A DNA stretch of 64,000 bases from positions 279,545 through 343,544 of the IMG/VR virus record IMGVR_UViG_3300044624_002978; one strand, given 5' to 3'. The translations under genes were made by a program, and so were the position numbers. Numbering within the stretch: the first letter of the stretch is position 1; every line of letters begins with the position of its first letter. A model generated the notes under the pieces. It had not been told where the DNA came from. It saw nothing but the letters and a program-made list of their open reading frames with translations, and did no database searches. The stretch comes from a virus. Shown here in pieces: positions 55,247 through 63,544 of this stretch.

Positions 55247-55318
55247 GGTCCTGTAGTTAAACGGCTATAATGCTGCCCTGTCACGGCAGAGTTCGGAGTT
55301 CGATTCTCCGTGGGACCG
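55247..55318 (+). tRNA. tRNA-Asp(GTC)
   Basis: Acceptor GGTCCTG/TGGGACC; loop CTGTCAC. Confidence 0.95.
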
Positions 55319-55319
55319 C

Positions 55320-55463
55320 AAAAAGATAATGGTTCTTTCTACGTAGGTTGTCGACAAACCGAAATAGGTAAAAAAAGTTCACCACCCCTTGTGCCTGGAT
55401 CCAGTAAAACTCAGGAAAGCACTTAAGATTGGAGCGAGAAGGGTACTCCATCATTATCTTTTT
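55320..55463 (+). ncRNA. Structured RNA S5 (144 nt)
   Basis: AAAAAGATAATG (55320-55331) pairs exactly with CATTATCTTTTT (55452-55463). Inside: GTGCCTG with CAGG and GCAC (AAA bulge), and GGAG/CTCC. Confidence 0.65.
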
Positions 55464-55467
55464 AACC

Positions 55468-55554
55468 GGAGGAGTCGCATAGTGGTTTAGTGCACCGGTC
55501 TTGAAAACCGGCGATCCTGAAAGGGGTCCGTGAGTTCGAATCTCACCTCCTCCG
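55468..55554 (+). tRNA. tRNA-Ser(TGA), copy 2
   Basis: Acceptor GGAGGAG/CTCCTCC; loop CTTGAAA; regular T-loop. Confidence 0.95.
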
Positions 55555-55555
55555 C

Positions 55556-55857
55556 AAAGGGTAAGAGATACCCTCCATGTTTAGATCTCATTAAAGGATC
55601 TCGGTTAATGTCCAGGTGGTAACCGAAAGCTGGTTTGGAAAGCAATCATCTCATGGGTGGTAATGAGTCAAATTAGTTAAAATACTGGAACTGAGAACAA
55701 AGGCAGGTAGCAGAGCCTCTCAGTAGCTTGACAGGTTTTTATGTGGTAAGACACTAATGAAAAGCTTCGCATGGCTCGTACCCATGGGAGTGATGGTTCT
55801 CGAAACAGCTAGAGTAACCCGTTAAAATCTAGCTTAGCACATCTCACTAAGTGAACA
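55556..55857 (+). ncRNA. Structured RNA S6, chain of hairpins (about 300 nt)
   Basis: GGGTA/TACCC, AGATC/GATCT, CGGTTA/TAACCG, ACTGAGA/TCTCAGT with inner GGC/GCC, AGCTAGA/TCTAGCT and CTTAG/CTAAG follow each other. No reading frame or known family recognised. Confidence 0.6.
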
Positions 55858-55858
55858 T

Positions 55859-55930
55859 GGCCCGTTCGACTATCGGTTAGGTCGTCAGGTTTTCATCCTG
55901 GAAAGAGGGGTTCGATTCCCCTACGGGCTA
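55859..55930 (+). tRNA. tRNA-Glu(TTC)
   Basis: Acceptor GGCCCGT/ACGGGCT; loop TTTTCAT. Confidence 0.95.
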
Positions 55931-55999
55931 CTATGTGTTAGATACTGTAATATTTAACACAGAGCCAATGAAAGTGATTTACAGATTGCTTGAATTGGT

Positions 56000-56070
56000 T
56001 GAAGCTTTCGTCTAGCGTTCTAGGACTCCGCGTGTAGCGGGAACATCGGTTAGAATCCGATATGCTTTAC
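56000..56070 (+). pseudogene. Degenerate Glu-like tRNA
   Basis: TGAAGC/GCTTTA acceptor, D-arm GTCT/AGGAC, but the anticodon stem CCGC/GCGG leaves a 5-base loop and the T-loop is TTAGAAT. Confidence 0.5.
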
Positions 56071-56080
56071 TAAACATTTA

Positions 56081-56114
56081 AAAGTCGGTACATTTAAAAG
56101 TATCGACTTTTTTT
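56081..56114 (+). terminator. Terminator of the tRNA array
   Basis: AAAGTCGGTAC pairs with GTATCGACTTT (one wobble), then T-run. Confidence 0.85.
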
Positions 56115-56138
56115 GTGGCCTAAAAAAGAGCAATTTCA

Positions 56139-56148
56139 GATAAATATT
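56139..56148 (+). promoter_or_regulatory. Possible late-type motif GATAAATATT
   Basis: 30 bases upstream of the 56179 gene; resembles but does not equal GATATATAG. Confidence 0.3.
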
Positions 56149-56178
56149 CCGAACCAAAATAAACCAAAATAAACATCT

Positions 56179-58080
56179 ATGAAAAAATTACTCATTCTCA
56201 TTTTTGGAATCCTGCTGATACCATATCTAGGATTCTCACAATGTCCAACAGCTCCGGGAAATGGAGTCTATGTTATGGTCAATTCACAATATCAGGTAGG
56301 TACTGTAGCATCAGGAAAAACCAATATAGGTCTATGTTATCAAAACACGACATCTACCTTGATCACCGGTTTGCAATACAGAGTTTGGTATGATAAGAAT
56401 GCATTCGGCGGTGGAGCTCCTATAGTAACATCAACAAATACATCATTTGCACAGGTACTTCAATACGAGAATAATCTATCGGAAGGTAGCATTACAGTAA
56501 CTATCGTTTACACTGGTAGTAGTAGCACTTTTACTATTCCATCAGGTGCATTATTTAATATAGAATTACAACATTCAGCAAACTTTCAAACCTTCACTAA
56601 TAATATAACTAATATTGAGGTAACTGGAACAACAACATTCAATAATCTAAGCTCAAATATAGATGGTCTTGATGATCTATTAACCCTTCATAATTACGGT
56701 GGGGTTATTAATTCTGTAATGTTTAATTACCAGGGTAACTTTGTTAACGTTACCGGATCGCCAGCTAAGAATCTAACTCTTGCTCTAGAGAAGAAACCTA
56801 AAACCGGATCGACTTGGTCTATAGATGAGATTGACACTACTGATCTTAATGGTGAATTCAATTTTTCAAAATCGATAGACACCACATACTATGACGTTAG
56901 ACTTGCAGTTCAGGGTGATACATTATCAGTAGGTAATATAGTTACTGTGGCCGATGCGCAAAGAGTTAATCAATATGTTCTTGGACAACTTCAACCATCC
57001 GGATTTGATTATTATTCTTCCGATGTAAATAATTCAGGTAACATTACAATGTCGGACGTTTACGGAATATATGGTAGAATAGCGGGAAGATTTAGTGCTT
57101 GGCCAAATAACGTACCTGACATCAGATTCTTTAGTGCTTCCGAATATGCATCGATCAATGGATCTTCAACAAATCAGACACAATCAATACCAGGGGTAAC
57201 TAATCTAACGTTCGATATATTACCAGGCCAACCAGATTCGGTCACATTTTATGTACTTGGATATGGAGATGCCAATGGTACAGGATATAACATGGCTCGT
57301 TTAGTTCCGATAACTATTATAAATCCGAACAACACACCAAATTATATAATGGACGTGACAACGCAATATGATGACACTACATTGTCTACGATTGAAATTA
57401 ACATGCCTAAGGTGACTGTAGATGAAGCAAATCTTGTAACGATACCTGTTACATTAAAATCTAATTCAGGTCCAATAGGATCGCTACAAATGGCATTATA
57501 CTACGATCCATCTTTATTAGAATTTAAGGAAATAGTTAATAGTGAAAAATCAATGGATTGGATGAGTTTCGTTAATCCAGTTGAAAATACGATCGAATGG
57601 GGAGGATTTGATATCTCAGGAAATCAACATCCAATAAATGATGGTGAAAACCTATTTAATCTTAAGTTTCTTGCACTTGAACCACAGTCAGATTGGAATG
57701 CTAGTCCATTATGGGTAACAAGGAAATATGCGGGTAATTCTATTGCAACTGATCTGATCATAAATCCAACCCACGGTGAAGTTAAAATAATGAATATCTC
57801 ATCAGGCTACTTAAATCTACTCGGTAACAAGATAATAGTATATCCAAATCCAGTAGACGATAAAATAATGGTTGCTTTTGAGGTTTCAGAGAAAGAAAAT
57901 ATAACACTATCGATTTACGATATAAACGGAAAACTTGTAGTTGATTTAATGAAAACTAATATGCCAAAGGGAAAATATCAGTACACTTATGATATTGGTG
58001 AACTATCAGCTGGTTTATATGTTGCAACATTAAATATCAAAGCAAGCCAAATAGCGACAGCTAAAATAATTAAAAAGTAA
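56179..58080 (+). CDS. Secreted dockerin/cohesin-like protein with T9SS sorting domain
   Basis: 633 residues. Signal peptide to about FSQ20. A beta-sandwich N-terminal half; a dockerin-type calcium motif (DVNNSGNITMSDVYGIYGRI, about 281-300); a cohesin-like domain (about 411-535); and a C-terminal type A type-IX-secretion sorting domain (about 553-633: IVYPNPVDDKI, LSIYDINGKLV, LSAGLYVATL). Known proteins with this tail cross the outer membrane through the host T9SS and are fixed to the surface. This predicts display on the infected Bacteroidota cell. Probably of host origin. Confidence 0.85.
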   Translation: MKKLLILIFGILLIPYLGFSQCPTAPGNGVYVMVNSQYQVGTVASGKTNIGLCYQNTTSTLITGLQYRVWYDKNAFGGGAPIVTSTNTSFAQVLQYENNLSEGSITVTIVYTGSSSTFTIPSGALFNIELQHSANFQTFTNNITNIEVTGTTTFNNLSSNIDGLDDLLTLHNYGGVINSVMFNYQGNFVNVTGSPAKNLTLALEKKPKTGSTWSIDEIDTTDLNGEFNFSKSIDTTYYDVRLAVQGDTLSVGNIVTVADAQRVNQYVLGQLQPSGFDYYSSDVNNSGNITMSDVYGIYGRIAGRFSAWPNNVPDIRFFSASEYASINGSSTNQTQSIPGVTNLTFDILPGQPDSVTFYVLGYGDANGTGYNMARLVPITIINPNNTPNYIMDVTTQYDDTTLSTIEINMPKVTVDEANLVTIPVTLKSNSGPIGSLQMALYYDPSLLEFKEIVNSEKSMDWMSFVNPVENTIEWGGFDISGNQHPINDGENLFNLKFLALEPQSDWNASPLWVTRKYAGNSIATDLIINPTHGEVKIMNISSGYLNLLGNKIIVYPNPVDDKIMVAFEVSEKENITLSIYDINGKLVVDLMKTNMPKGKYQYTYDIGELSAGLYVATLNIKASQIATAKIIKK

Positions 58081-58094
58081 AAAAAAGTAAAAAA

Positions 58095-58427
58095 ATGTCA
58101 GAAGAAACAAACAACGTTGAGACCAACGATGGTACTTGGTCGGGATTAAAGAAAACCATAATCGGTACTCTAACAACTGTTATCGCAGGTGGTGGGGTTT
58201 GGATTTCTACACTATTATTCGGCGGAAACGAGGATAAGGAAGAAACTAAAACCGAGCAGGTAGCTCCGGCTCCAGTTGTAGTTAACGTACAGCAAAACCA
58301 GGAAAACACTCAGAAACAACAAAACAATGGTGGAACACACACTATTATCAAAGAACGTGTTGTAGAAAAACCTGTTGAAAAGAAAGAGGAAAAGAAAAAG
58401 GACGAATCAACTGATGCTCCTTGGTAA
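58095..58427 (+). CDS. Single-helix membrane protein with Lys/Glu-rich tail
   Basis: 110 residues: one helix (about 22-42), then Gln/Asn-rich and a highly charged tail with VEKPVEKKEEKKK. Could be an inner-membrane spanin or holin partner; not recognised. Confidence 0.6.
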   Translation: MSEETNNVETNDGTWSGLKKTIIGTLTTVIAGGGVWISTLLFGGNEDKEETKTEQVAPAPVVVNVQQNQENTQKQQNNGGTHTIIKERVVEKPVEKKEEKKKDESTDAPW

Positions 58428-58445
58428 TTAAAATAAATTAAATTT

Positions 58446-58796
58446 ATGTCATTAAAAAAATCACTAGGCTTTGGTAAAGAAGATCTGACTAAAGTGGCAG
58501 ACAACAATAGATTCTATCATATGCTTCAGCAGATGCAATCTAATAGATGGAGAATTACTGCTATAGTACTTGGATTATTTACATTAATAATAGTTGGTAT
58601 CAATGCAGGAGTTTTTCTTGGAGCTACTATTAACGAGGACTGGAAAGAAATGTTACTTATACTATTAGGTGCTTTTGTTGGTAATCTAAATAAAGTTGTT
58701 GATTATTGGTTTAACTCTGAAGACAGGGATAAAATGCTCATCCAGAAGGTGGATGAAGAAGATGGTGTTGCTTTATCTAACACTATAGAAAAATAA
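58446..58796 (+). CDS. Holin-like two-helix protein
   Basis: 116 residues, helices at about 37-58 and 65-85, and a WFNSEDRDKM tail like phage holins. Inner-membrane pore function is inferred from architecture and neighbours. Confidence 0.55.
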   Translation: MSLKKSLGFGKEDLTKVADNNRFYHMLQQMQSNRWRITAIVLGLFTLIIVGINAGVFLGATINEDWKEMLLILLGAFVGNLNKVVDYWFNSEDRDKMLIQKVDEEDGVALSNTIEK

Positions 58797-58807
58797 TAAA
58801 ATTAAAA

Positions 58808-59041
58808 ATGAAAAAGTTTTTTAGCCAAATTTTCCAAGATGAAAAGGGAAATTATTCATCCAACAGATTTGTTGGTATCATGTGTGCAGTTTCACTTTGT
58901 GTTACAATGTATCACAATTCATTCTCAACTGAGGATGTAGCACCAGCTCCAGCACTAATTAATGCAGTTGCAGCTCTTGCTTTTGGTGCACTTGGTTTAG
59001 GTGCAGCTAATAAGATCTTCTCTAAGAAGAAAGAAGATTAA
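58808..59041 (+). CDS. Holin-like membrane protein
   Basis: 77 residues, helices at about 20-37 and 48-66, charged end (KKKED). SSNRFVGIMCAVSLC is typical of small Bacteroidota phage holin-like proteins. Confidence 0.6.
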   Translation: MKKFFSQIFQDEKGNYSSNRFVGIMCAVSLCVTMYHNSFSTEDVAPAPALINAVAALAFGALGLGAANKIFSKKKED

Positions 59042-59057
59042 TTAAAATTAAATTTAT

Positions 59058-59777
59058 ATGAGATTCTCACTAATACTACTATCTTTAATTCTTGCTACTT
59101 CAAGTATTTATGCACAGCCGGGTTCAGTAAAAACTGAACAGTATCAAGCTGAGTTTGAAAAGAAGCAATCAATAGATGTTGTAGCTGAATATACGGACAC
59201 AATAAAAATACCAATACAAATATTAAAGATTGGTATTAGTGAGGAACTCTATGAATTTTATCCGGAATTAAAAGATAAGAGAGTCGGCCTTGGTGTAACC
59301 AATATAGTTTTAGAATATCTTGAGATGACAAACAGATTTGTGTTCACTGAGGATAAGTTGGAGATTAAGGAAAGGATGATCCAGCAATTTAAGGCTTCGG
59401 ATAAGGGGTTTACTGAAAATAAAATGGACGGCAGAGGAAAAATTAAGTTAGCTAAATATTTTGTTTATATAGAGGTTTATGACTTTTCGGTATCTGATGA
59501 TGAGGTTCTTAAATTGAACGGAGAATCTAAAACAACACAAGTAACAAGATTAGGACTTCAAGTTAAATTTGTAGATTCCGAAACTGGTGAGGTCTTAATG
59601 GGATCTGGATTAGGTGAGGCAACTACAATTAAAACAGCATCAATATTGGATGGCGTTGATGATAGTGATATTAAATTCAACCAATCCACAATAGGAACAA
59701 CAACAAAAAAATCACTAGAGACAGCTTCCTCAAGAATAGTATCTAGAATGATCAAAAAAGGAATTTTTAAATCGTAA
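59058..59777 (+). CDS. CsgG-like outer-membrane secretion protein
   Basis: 239 residues. Signal peptide to about YAQ20. RVGLGVTNIVLEYLEMTNRFVFTEDKLEIKERM (about 79-111) and LQVKFVDSETGEVLMGSG (about 172-189) follow the CsgG fold; CsgG forms the curli export channel of the outer membrane. No lipobox Cys is seen. Followed without gap by the repeat-rich protein at 59778. Confidence 0.65.
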   Translation: MRFSLILLSLILATSSIYAQPGSVKTEQYQAEFEKKQSIDVVAEYTDTIKIPIQILKIGISEELYEFYPELKDKRVGLGVTNIVLEYLEMTNRFVFTEDKLEIKERMIQQFKASDKGFTENKMDGRGKIKLAKYFVYIEVYDFSVSDDEVLKLNGESKTTQVTRLGLQVKFVDSETGEVLMGSGLGEATTIKTASILDGVDDSDIKFNQSTIGTTTKKSLETASSRIVSRMIKKGIFKS

Positions 59778-61361
59778 ATGTATGCTAAAACCATATCAAC
59801 ATTATTTCTTATTCTCGCATTCAATGTAATTGGATATGGGCAAACATTCACGTATTCTTATACCGATCCATGTACAGGGTCAATAAAATCTCTACAGGTT
59901 CCTTCCAATGGGATCACAGTTAATTATTACGGAGAAATCCAAACATTCCAGCCAATAGATTTTTATAATGGCGGATTTGAAACATGGACACAAAATGTTT
60001 ATTCCAATTATGGGGGGAACAATCCATGCGCAACTATAGTTGGCTTATCGTCAACAGTTAATATTGCACAGAACACCGCTATAAATTTTATAGGTATAGT
60101 TAATTCATTATCTGCACTTAGCGATATGGCTGCTACTGCAGGATCAACTAATATATTATCCGGCGTGGGGAGTGTACAGAATTCATCAAATGGTGGGAAC
60201 AATAAAGGTAAGAATAAACAAACAGGATCTGGAGGAACAACAGGATCTGGTGGTTCTCAAAATCAGGGAGGTAATAATGGAAACAACAGCAGCAATAACG
60301 GAAATAGTAATGCTAACGGTAGTAATAATACCGGGGGCTCTACAGCTACTAACGGGTCTACGCAATCTAATGACCAAACAACAGGATCTGGAGGAACAAC
60401 AGGATCTGGAGGAACAACAGGATCTGGAGGAACAACAGGATCTGGAGGAACAACAGGATCTGGAGGAACAACAGGATCTGGAGGAACAACAGGATCAGGT
60501 CAGACAGGCACTTCAAGCGGATCAAGTGGATCTACTGGTCAGAATAGCAGCAATACTAATGGGAGCGGGGGTTCCACAGAAGGAGGCAATGGAAAAAGCG
60601 AATCTACTACTACCACAGAAACCCCTACAGAAAGCGAAGGAAAAACGAATATAGTTGGTGGATCTGTTGCTTCAGTACAAAATTCAACAAACAGCGGTGG
60701 CTCACCGTCTAATAAAAATGGAAACAGACCAACGATATTAGCCAGTAGTGATTTTGTTGGATTCAATTTCAAGGATTCGGATGTAACCGCAGGTGGTAAA
60801 GTAACGGGAGGTTATACCTCGATGAGATGGGATGGTGCAAGATCATGGGGAATTAATGCAGATTATACAACAGCTATAAAAGGGCCAAACATAACAGGAT
60901 TCTATGCTTTCATTAAAAAGAAAAGAATAGATCTTATATCAGGTACAGTAACATTAGGATTCGATAGAAGATCATCATTGTATGGTACATTAGCTCTTGG
61001 TCAAATGTGGAATATAGGCAAACGTGGTAAATTTAAAGCAGTTTATATGCTAACTGGATCTTACGGTAATGTATATGGTGAGGAATTTGTAGGTACTGCA
61101 GCAATAGCTGGTACCATGTATGATTTTAAAGTTTCAAAGAGAATAGACATTAAACTTCTGGGATTATATGTTTATGCTCCTTATGTTAGTTATTATAACG
61201 ATATACTATTAAAATCACCGCACGTGGTTTTACCTATAGTTGGTACTAATGTAAGTTTAAGTAAGAGATTTAAACTTAACGTAAACTGTGGAGGTGCATG
61301 GGCTCTTAATGAGAATGCACTTAATTATACCATAATGCTAGGAACAAGAATGTTATTATGA
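59778..61361 (+). CDS. Repeat-rich outer-membrane protein with beta-barrel
   Basis: 527 residues. Signal peptide, an N-terminal domain (about 25-130), a GSGGTT/Asn-Gly low-complexity stretch (about 135-300), and a C-terminal region of alternating strands ending GTRMLL (about 310-527), as in outer-membrane barrels. Adjacent CsgG-like gene suggests a joint secretion or surface function. Confidence 0.65.
   Translation: MYAKTISTLFLILAFNVIGYGQTFTYSYTDPCTGSIKSLQVPSNGITVNYYGEIQTFQPIDFYNGGFETWTQNVYSNYGGNNPCATIVGLSSTVNIAQNTAINFIGIVNSLSALSDMAATAGSTNILSGVGSVQNSSNGGNNKGKNKQTGSGGTTGSGGSQNQGGNNGNNSSNNGNSNANGSNNTGGSTATNGSTQSNDQTTGSGGTTGSGGTTGSGGTTGSGGTTGSGGTTGSGGTTGSGQTGTSSGSSGSTGQNSSNTNGSGGSTEGGNGKSESTTTTETPTESEGKTNIVGGSVASVQNSTNSGGSPSNKNGNRPTILASSDFVGFNFKDSDVTAGGKVTGGYTSMRWDGARSWGINADYTTAIKGPNITGFYAFIKKKRIDLISGTVTLGFDRRSSLYGTLALGQMWNIGKRGKFKAVYMLTGSYGNVYGEEFVGTAAIAGTMYDFKVSKRIDIKLLGLYVYAPYVSYYNDILLKSPHVVLPIVGTNVSLSKRFKLNVNCGGAWALNENALNYTIMLGTRMLL
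60376..60500 (+). repeat. 18-bp tandem repeats coding GSGGTT
   Basis: About seven copies of ACAGGATCTGGAGGAACA; length variation by slippage is expected. Confidence 0.9.
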
Positions 61362-63031
61362 GAAAGTTTATAACCAGTCTAATCGTAATTCTGATAACAT
61401 GTGCTACTTATGCGCAAACGTTTTCCTATTCGGGATACATCTATAACGCGAATGGTACAGGAGCAGTAAATGTTCCAGTAAAGCTATATAAAAGAACAAC
61501 CCCAACTTTAACCGGATTTACCTCACAAACTAATTACAATGGTCACTCATATTATCGTTCAACAGGTTCTATGACATGGACTGCTGCTAAAACTGCTTGT
61601 GAAAATATGGGTGGACATCTTGCTACAGTTTCAAATGCAGCTGAGAATAATTTTCTCTTTAATACATGGCCATCAGGTTGGATTGGATATTATCAAGATA
61701 AAGTTGCTGGATATACTTATTCTGAACCTTTAGGTGGATATCGATGGACAGAAACTCAAGTAACTGCAAATAGAGTAGCAGATTATGACGTTTCATCATA
61801 TTCTTCAGGTTCGACCCTAGTTGATATCAAAGGAGGATTTAATGCTACTTTATACAATTCACCGACATATACAAGTACTGGTGGTAAGTATCTAAGCTTC
61901 AATGGAGCTAATCAATATGCAATAACCGGAAACTTGGCTTCGGCAATGGGAAATACCAATCACATCACTTTGTTTGCTTGGGTTTATCCTACAGGGAATG
62001 GCGTTATTGTTAACGAACTAGGAACTGGAAGTCCTACATCCGGTTGGCATGAATCTGTTATAGAAATTACTGGAGGAAACACATTGAGAGTTGGATTTTG
62101 GACAGGAATTGGAATTCAACAATTAAGTACTACTATTACACTTAATGCTTGGCATTTAGTAGCAATAACTTATAATGGAACAACCATGAAAGGTTATTTA
62201 GATAATGTTAATTTCGGATCTGTTAATTTTCAGAGAGAAGCTGCACATTTATATTCAGGAAATGGAGAATTTTTTGGAATAGGATTGACTGAAACTACTA
62301 ATATGGGAAGTGGTGCTTATGGATCTTTTAGATTAGGAGATTTTCAAGTTTTTAATAGAGCTTTAACTGCCGATGAATTAGATAGAACATACAATTTATA
62401 TGCATATAGATACAAGCTAAATCAATATGTTAATTGGAATGGCGGAGAACCTAATAACTCAGGAAATGAAGATTACGCTCAATTCGTAGGTAATGGACAA
62501 TGGAATGATCTACCGAACACTACTCTCCCTTATGTAATTGAATTTGATTATATCAACGATTTTACTCCTTGGGCTTTATATCAAACGGTCTATACAAATT
62601 CTAATGGATATTATTCTTTTAGTCAATCAACGAATCCTGCAACTGAATGGTATATAAAAGTTGATGCACCTACTCCAATTACTACTCACCAAACATCAGA
62701 TTTAAGTTCAATAGGCAATATTGTAATTGGAACAACCACAAGAAAATCTATACATTGGAATATGTTTGACGTAAACAATGATGGCAAAATTACAATATCC
62801 GATTCATATTATGTTTGGGGAAAGAAAAACGGGATATTTCCTAGCTGGATTGGATCTCAACCATCCTCACTTTATACTGTTTCCCAATTTAACTCATTGA
62901 ATTCAGGAACAGTAAATTTAAAATCAATCTACCCCGGAGTAAGTTCATTTACGATATCCACCCCGGTCAGTGGGGGGTCTACAAATTATTATCTAATCGC
63001 TCCTGGATTTTCGGGACAGGTAACATATTAA
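61358..63031 (+). CDS. C-type lectin-like protein split by a LamG domain, with dockerin-like motif
   Basis: 557 residues. Signal peptide to about YAQ20. C-type lectin first half (about 58-135: MTWTAAKTACENMGGHLATV, GWIGYY); a LamG domain inserted at about 141-345; then the lectin second half (about 355-395: VNWNGGEPNNSGNEDYAQF, WNDL); then DVNNDGKITISDSY (about 471-484), a calcium motif. Secreted glycan-binding protein. The ATG overlaps the previous TGA. Confidence 0.75.
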   Translation: MRKFITSLIVILITCATYAQTFSYSGYIYNANGTGAVNVPVKLYKRTTPTLTGFTSQTNYNGHSYYRSTGSMTWTAAKTACENMGGHLATVSNAAENNFLFNTWPSGWIGYYQDKVAGYTYSEPLGGYRWTETQVTANRVADYDVSSYSSGSTLVDIKGGFNATLYNSPTYTSTGGKYLSFNGANQYAITGNLASAMGNTNHITLFAWVYPTGNGVIVNELGTGSPTSGWHESVIEITGGNTLRVGFWTGIGIQQLSTTITLNAWHLVAITYNGTTMKGYLDNVNFGSVNFQREAAHLYSGNGEFFGIGLTETTNMGSGAYGSFRLGDFQVFNRALTADELDRTYNLYAYRYKLNQYVNWNGGEPNNSGNEDYAQFVGNGQWNDLPNTTLPYVIEFDYINDFTPWALYQTVYTNSNGYYSFSQSTNPATEWYIKVDAPTPITTHQTSDLSSIGNIVIGTTTRKSIHWNMFDVNNDGKITISDSYYVWGKKNGIFPSWIGSQPSSLYTVSQFNSLNSGTVNLKSIYPGVSSFTISTPVSGGSTNYYLIAPGFSGQVTY

Positions 63032-63053
63032 ATAAAAAATAAAATACTAACTA

Positions 63054-63509
63054 ATGAGAAATTTATTATTTTTACTACTTCTGATGCCAGTTATGGCATT
63101 TACACAAACAGAAATATGTGTTAAGATTGATTCGGTTTATTCTACTGCTAAATTAAGGGAGATGGGAAATAGAGATATCAGATTTGGTATCCAACAAATA
63201 GCTGAGGATATATTATCCGAAAAATATTGTCTTTCAGAAAAAGGAAATCCTATGGAAATAGAGGTTTATTATTTCGGTATACCTAAAAAATCATTAAGGA
63301 TAGCAGGCATGGAAAAAACCAATCAAATAACACAGGTTGGTATTAGAATATATTACAATGGGATTAAATACGAGGGTCTGGGTGAATCAGATACCGAGGT
63401 TAGAGCAGTAATGATAGAACTGGTTGATGGACAAGTACCATTCTCTAAGATGACAGTATCGAATGCTATAAAAAAAGCAATAATAGATGCTGTAAACAAG
63501 ATAGAATAA
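63054..63509 (+). CDS. Small secreted CsgG-related protein
   Basis: 151 residues, signal peptide MRNLLFLLLLMPVMAFTQ. TNQITQVGIRIYYNGIKYEGLGES parallels TTQVTRLGLQVKFVD of the 59058 product, and the ends (SNAIKKAIIDAV) also match, so it looks like a shortened relative. Confidence 0.55.
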   Translation: MRNLLFLLLLMPVMAFTQTEICVKIDSVYSTAKLREMGNRDIRFGIQQIAEDILSEKYCLSEKGNPMEIEVYYFGIPKKSLRIAGMEKTNQITQVGIRIYYNGIKYEGLGESDTEVRAVMIELVDGQVPFSKMTVSNAIKKAIIDAVNKIE

Positions 63510-63513
63510 TAAA

Positions 63514-63522
63514 GATATATAC
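63514..63522 (+). promoter_or_regulatory. Late-type motif GATATATAC
   Basis: 22 bases upstream of the tail-fibre start. Confidence 0.6.
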
Positions 63523-63544
63523 AGAAAGAAAATAAAGAACCGAA

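Noticed and set aside
60172-60654. Frame of QDLEEQQDLEEQ repeats
   Set aside because: Frame shadow of the GSGGTT repeats of the 59778 gene.
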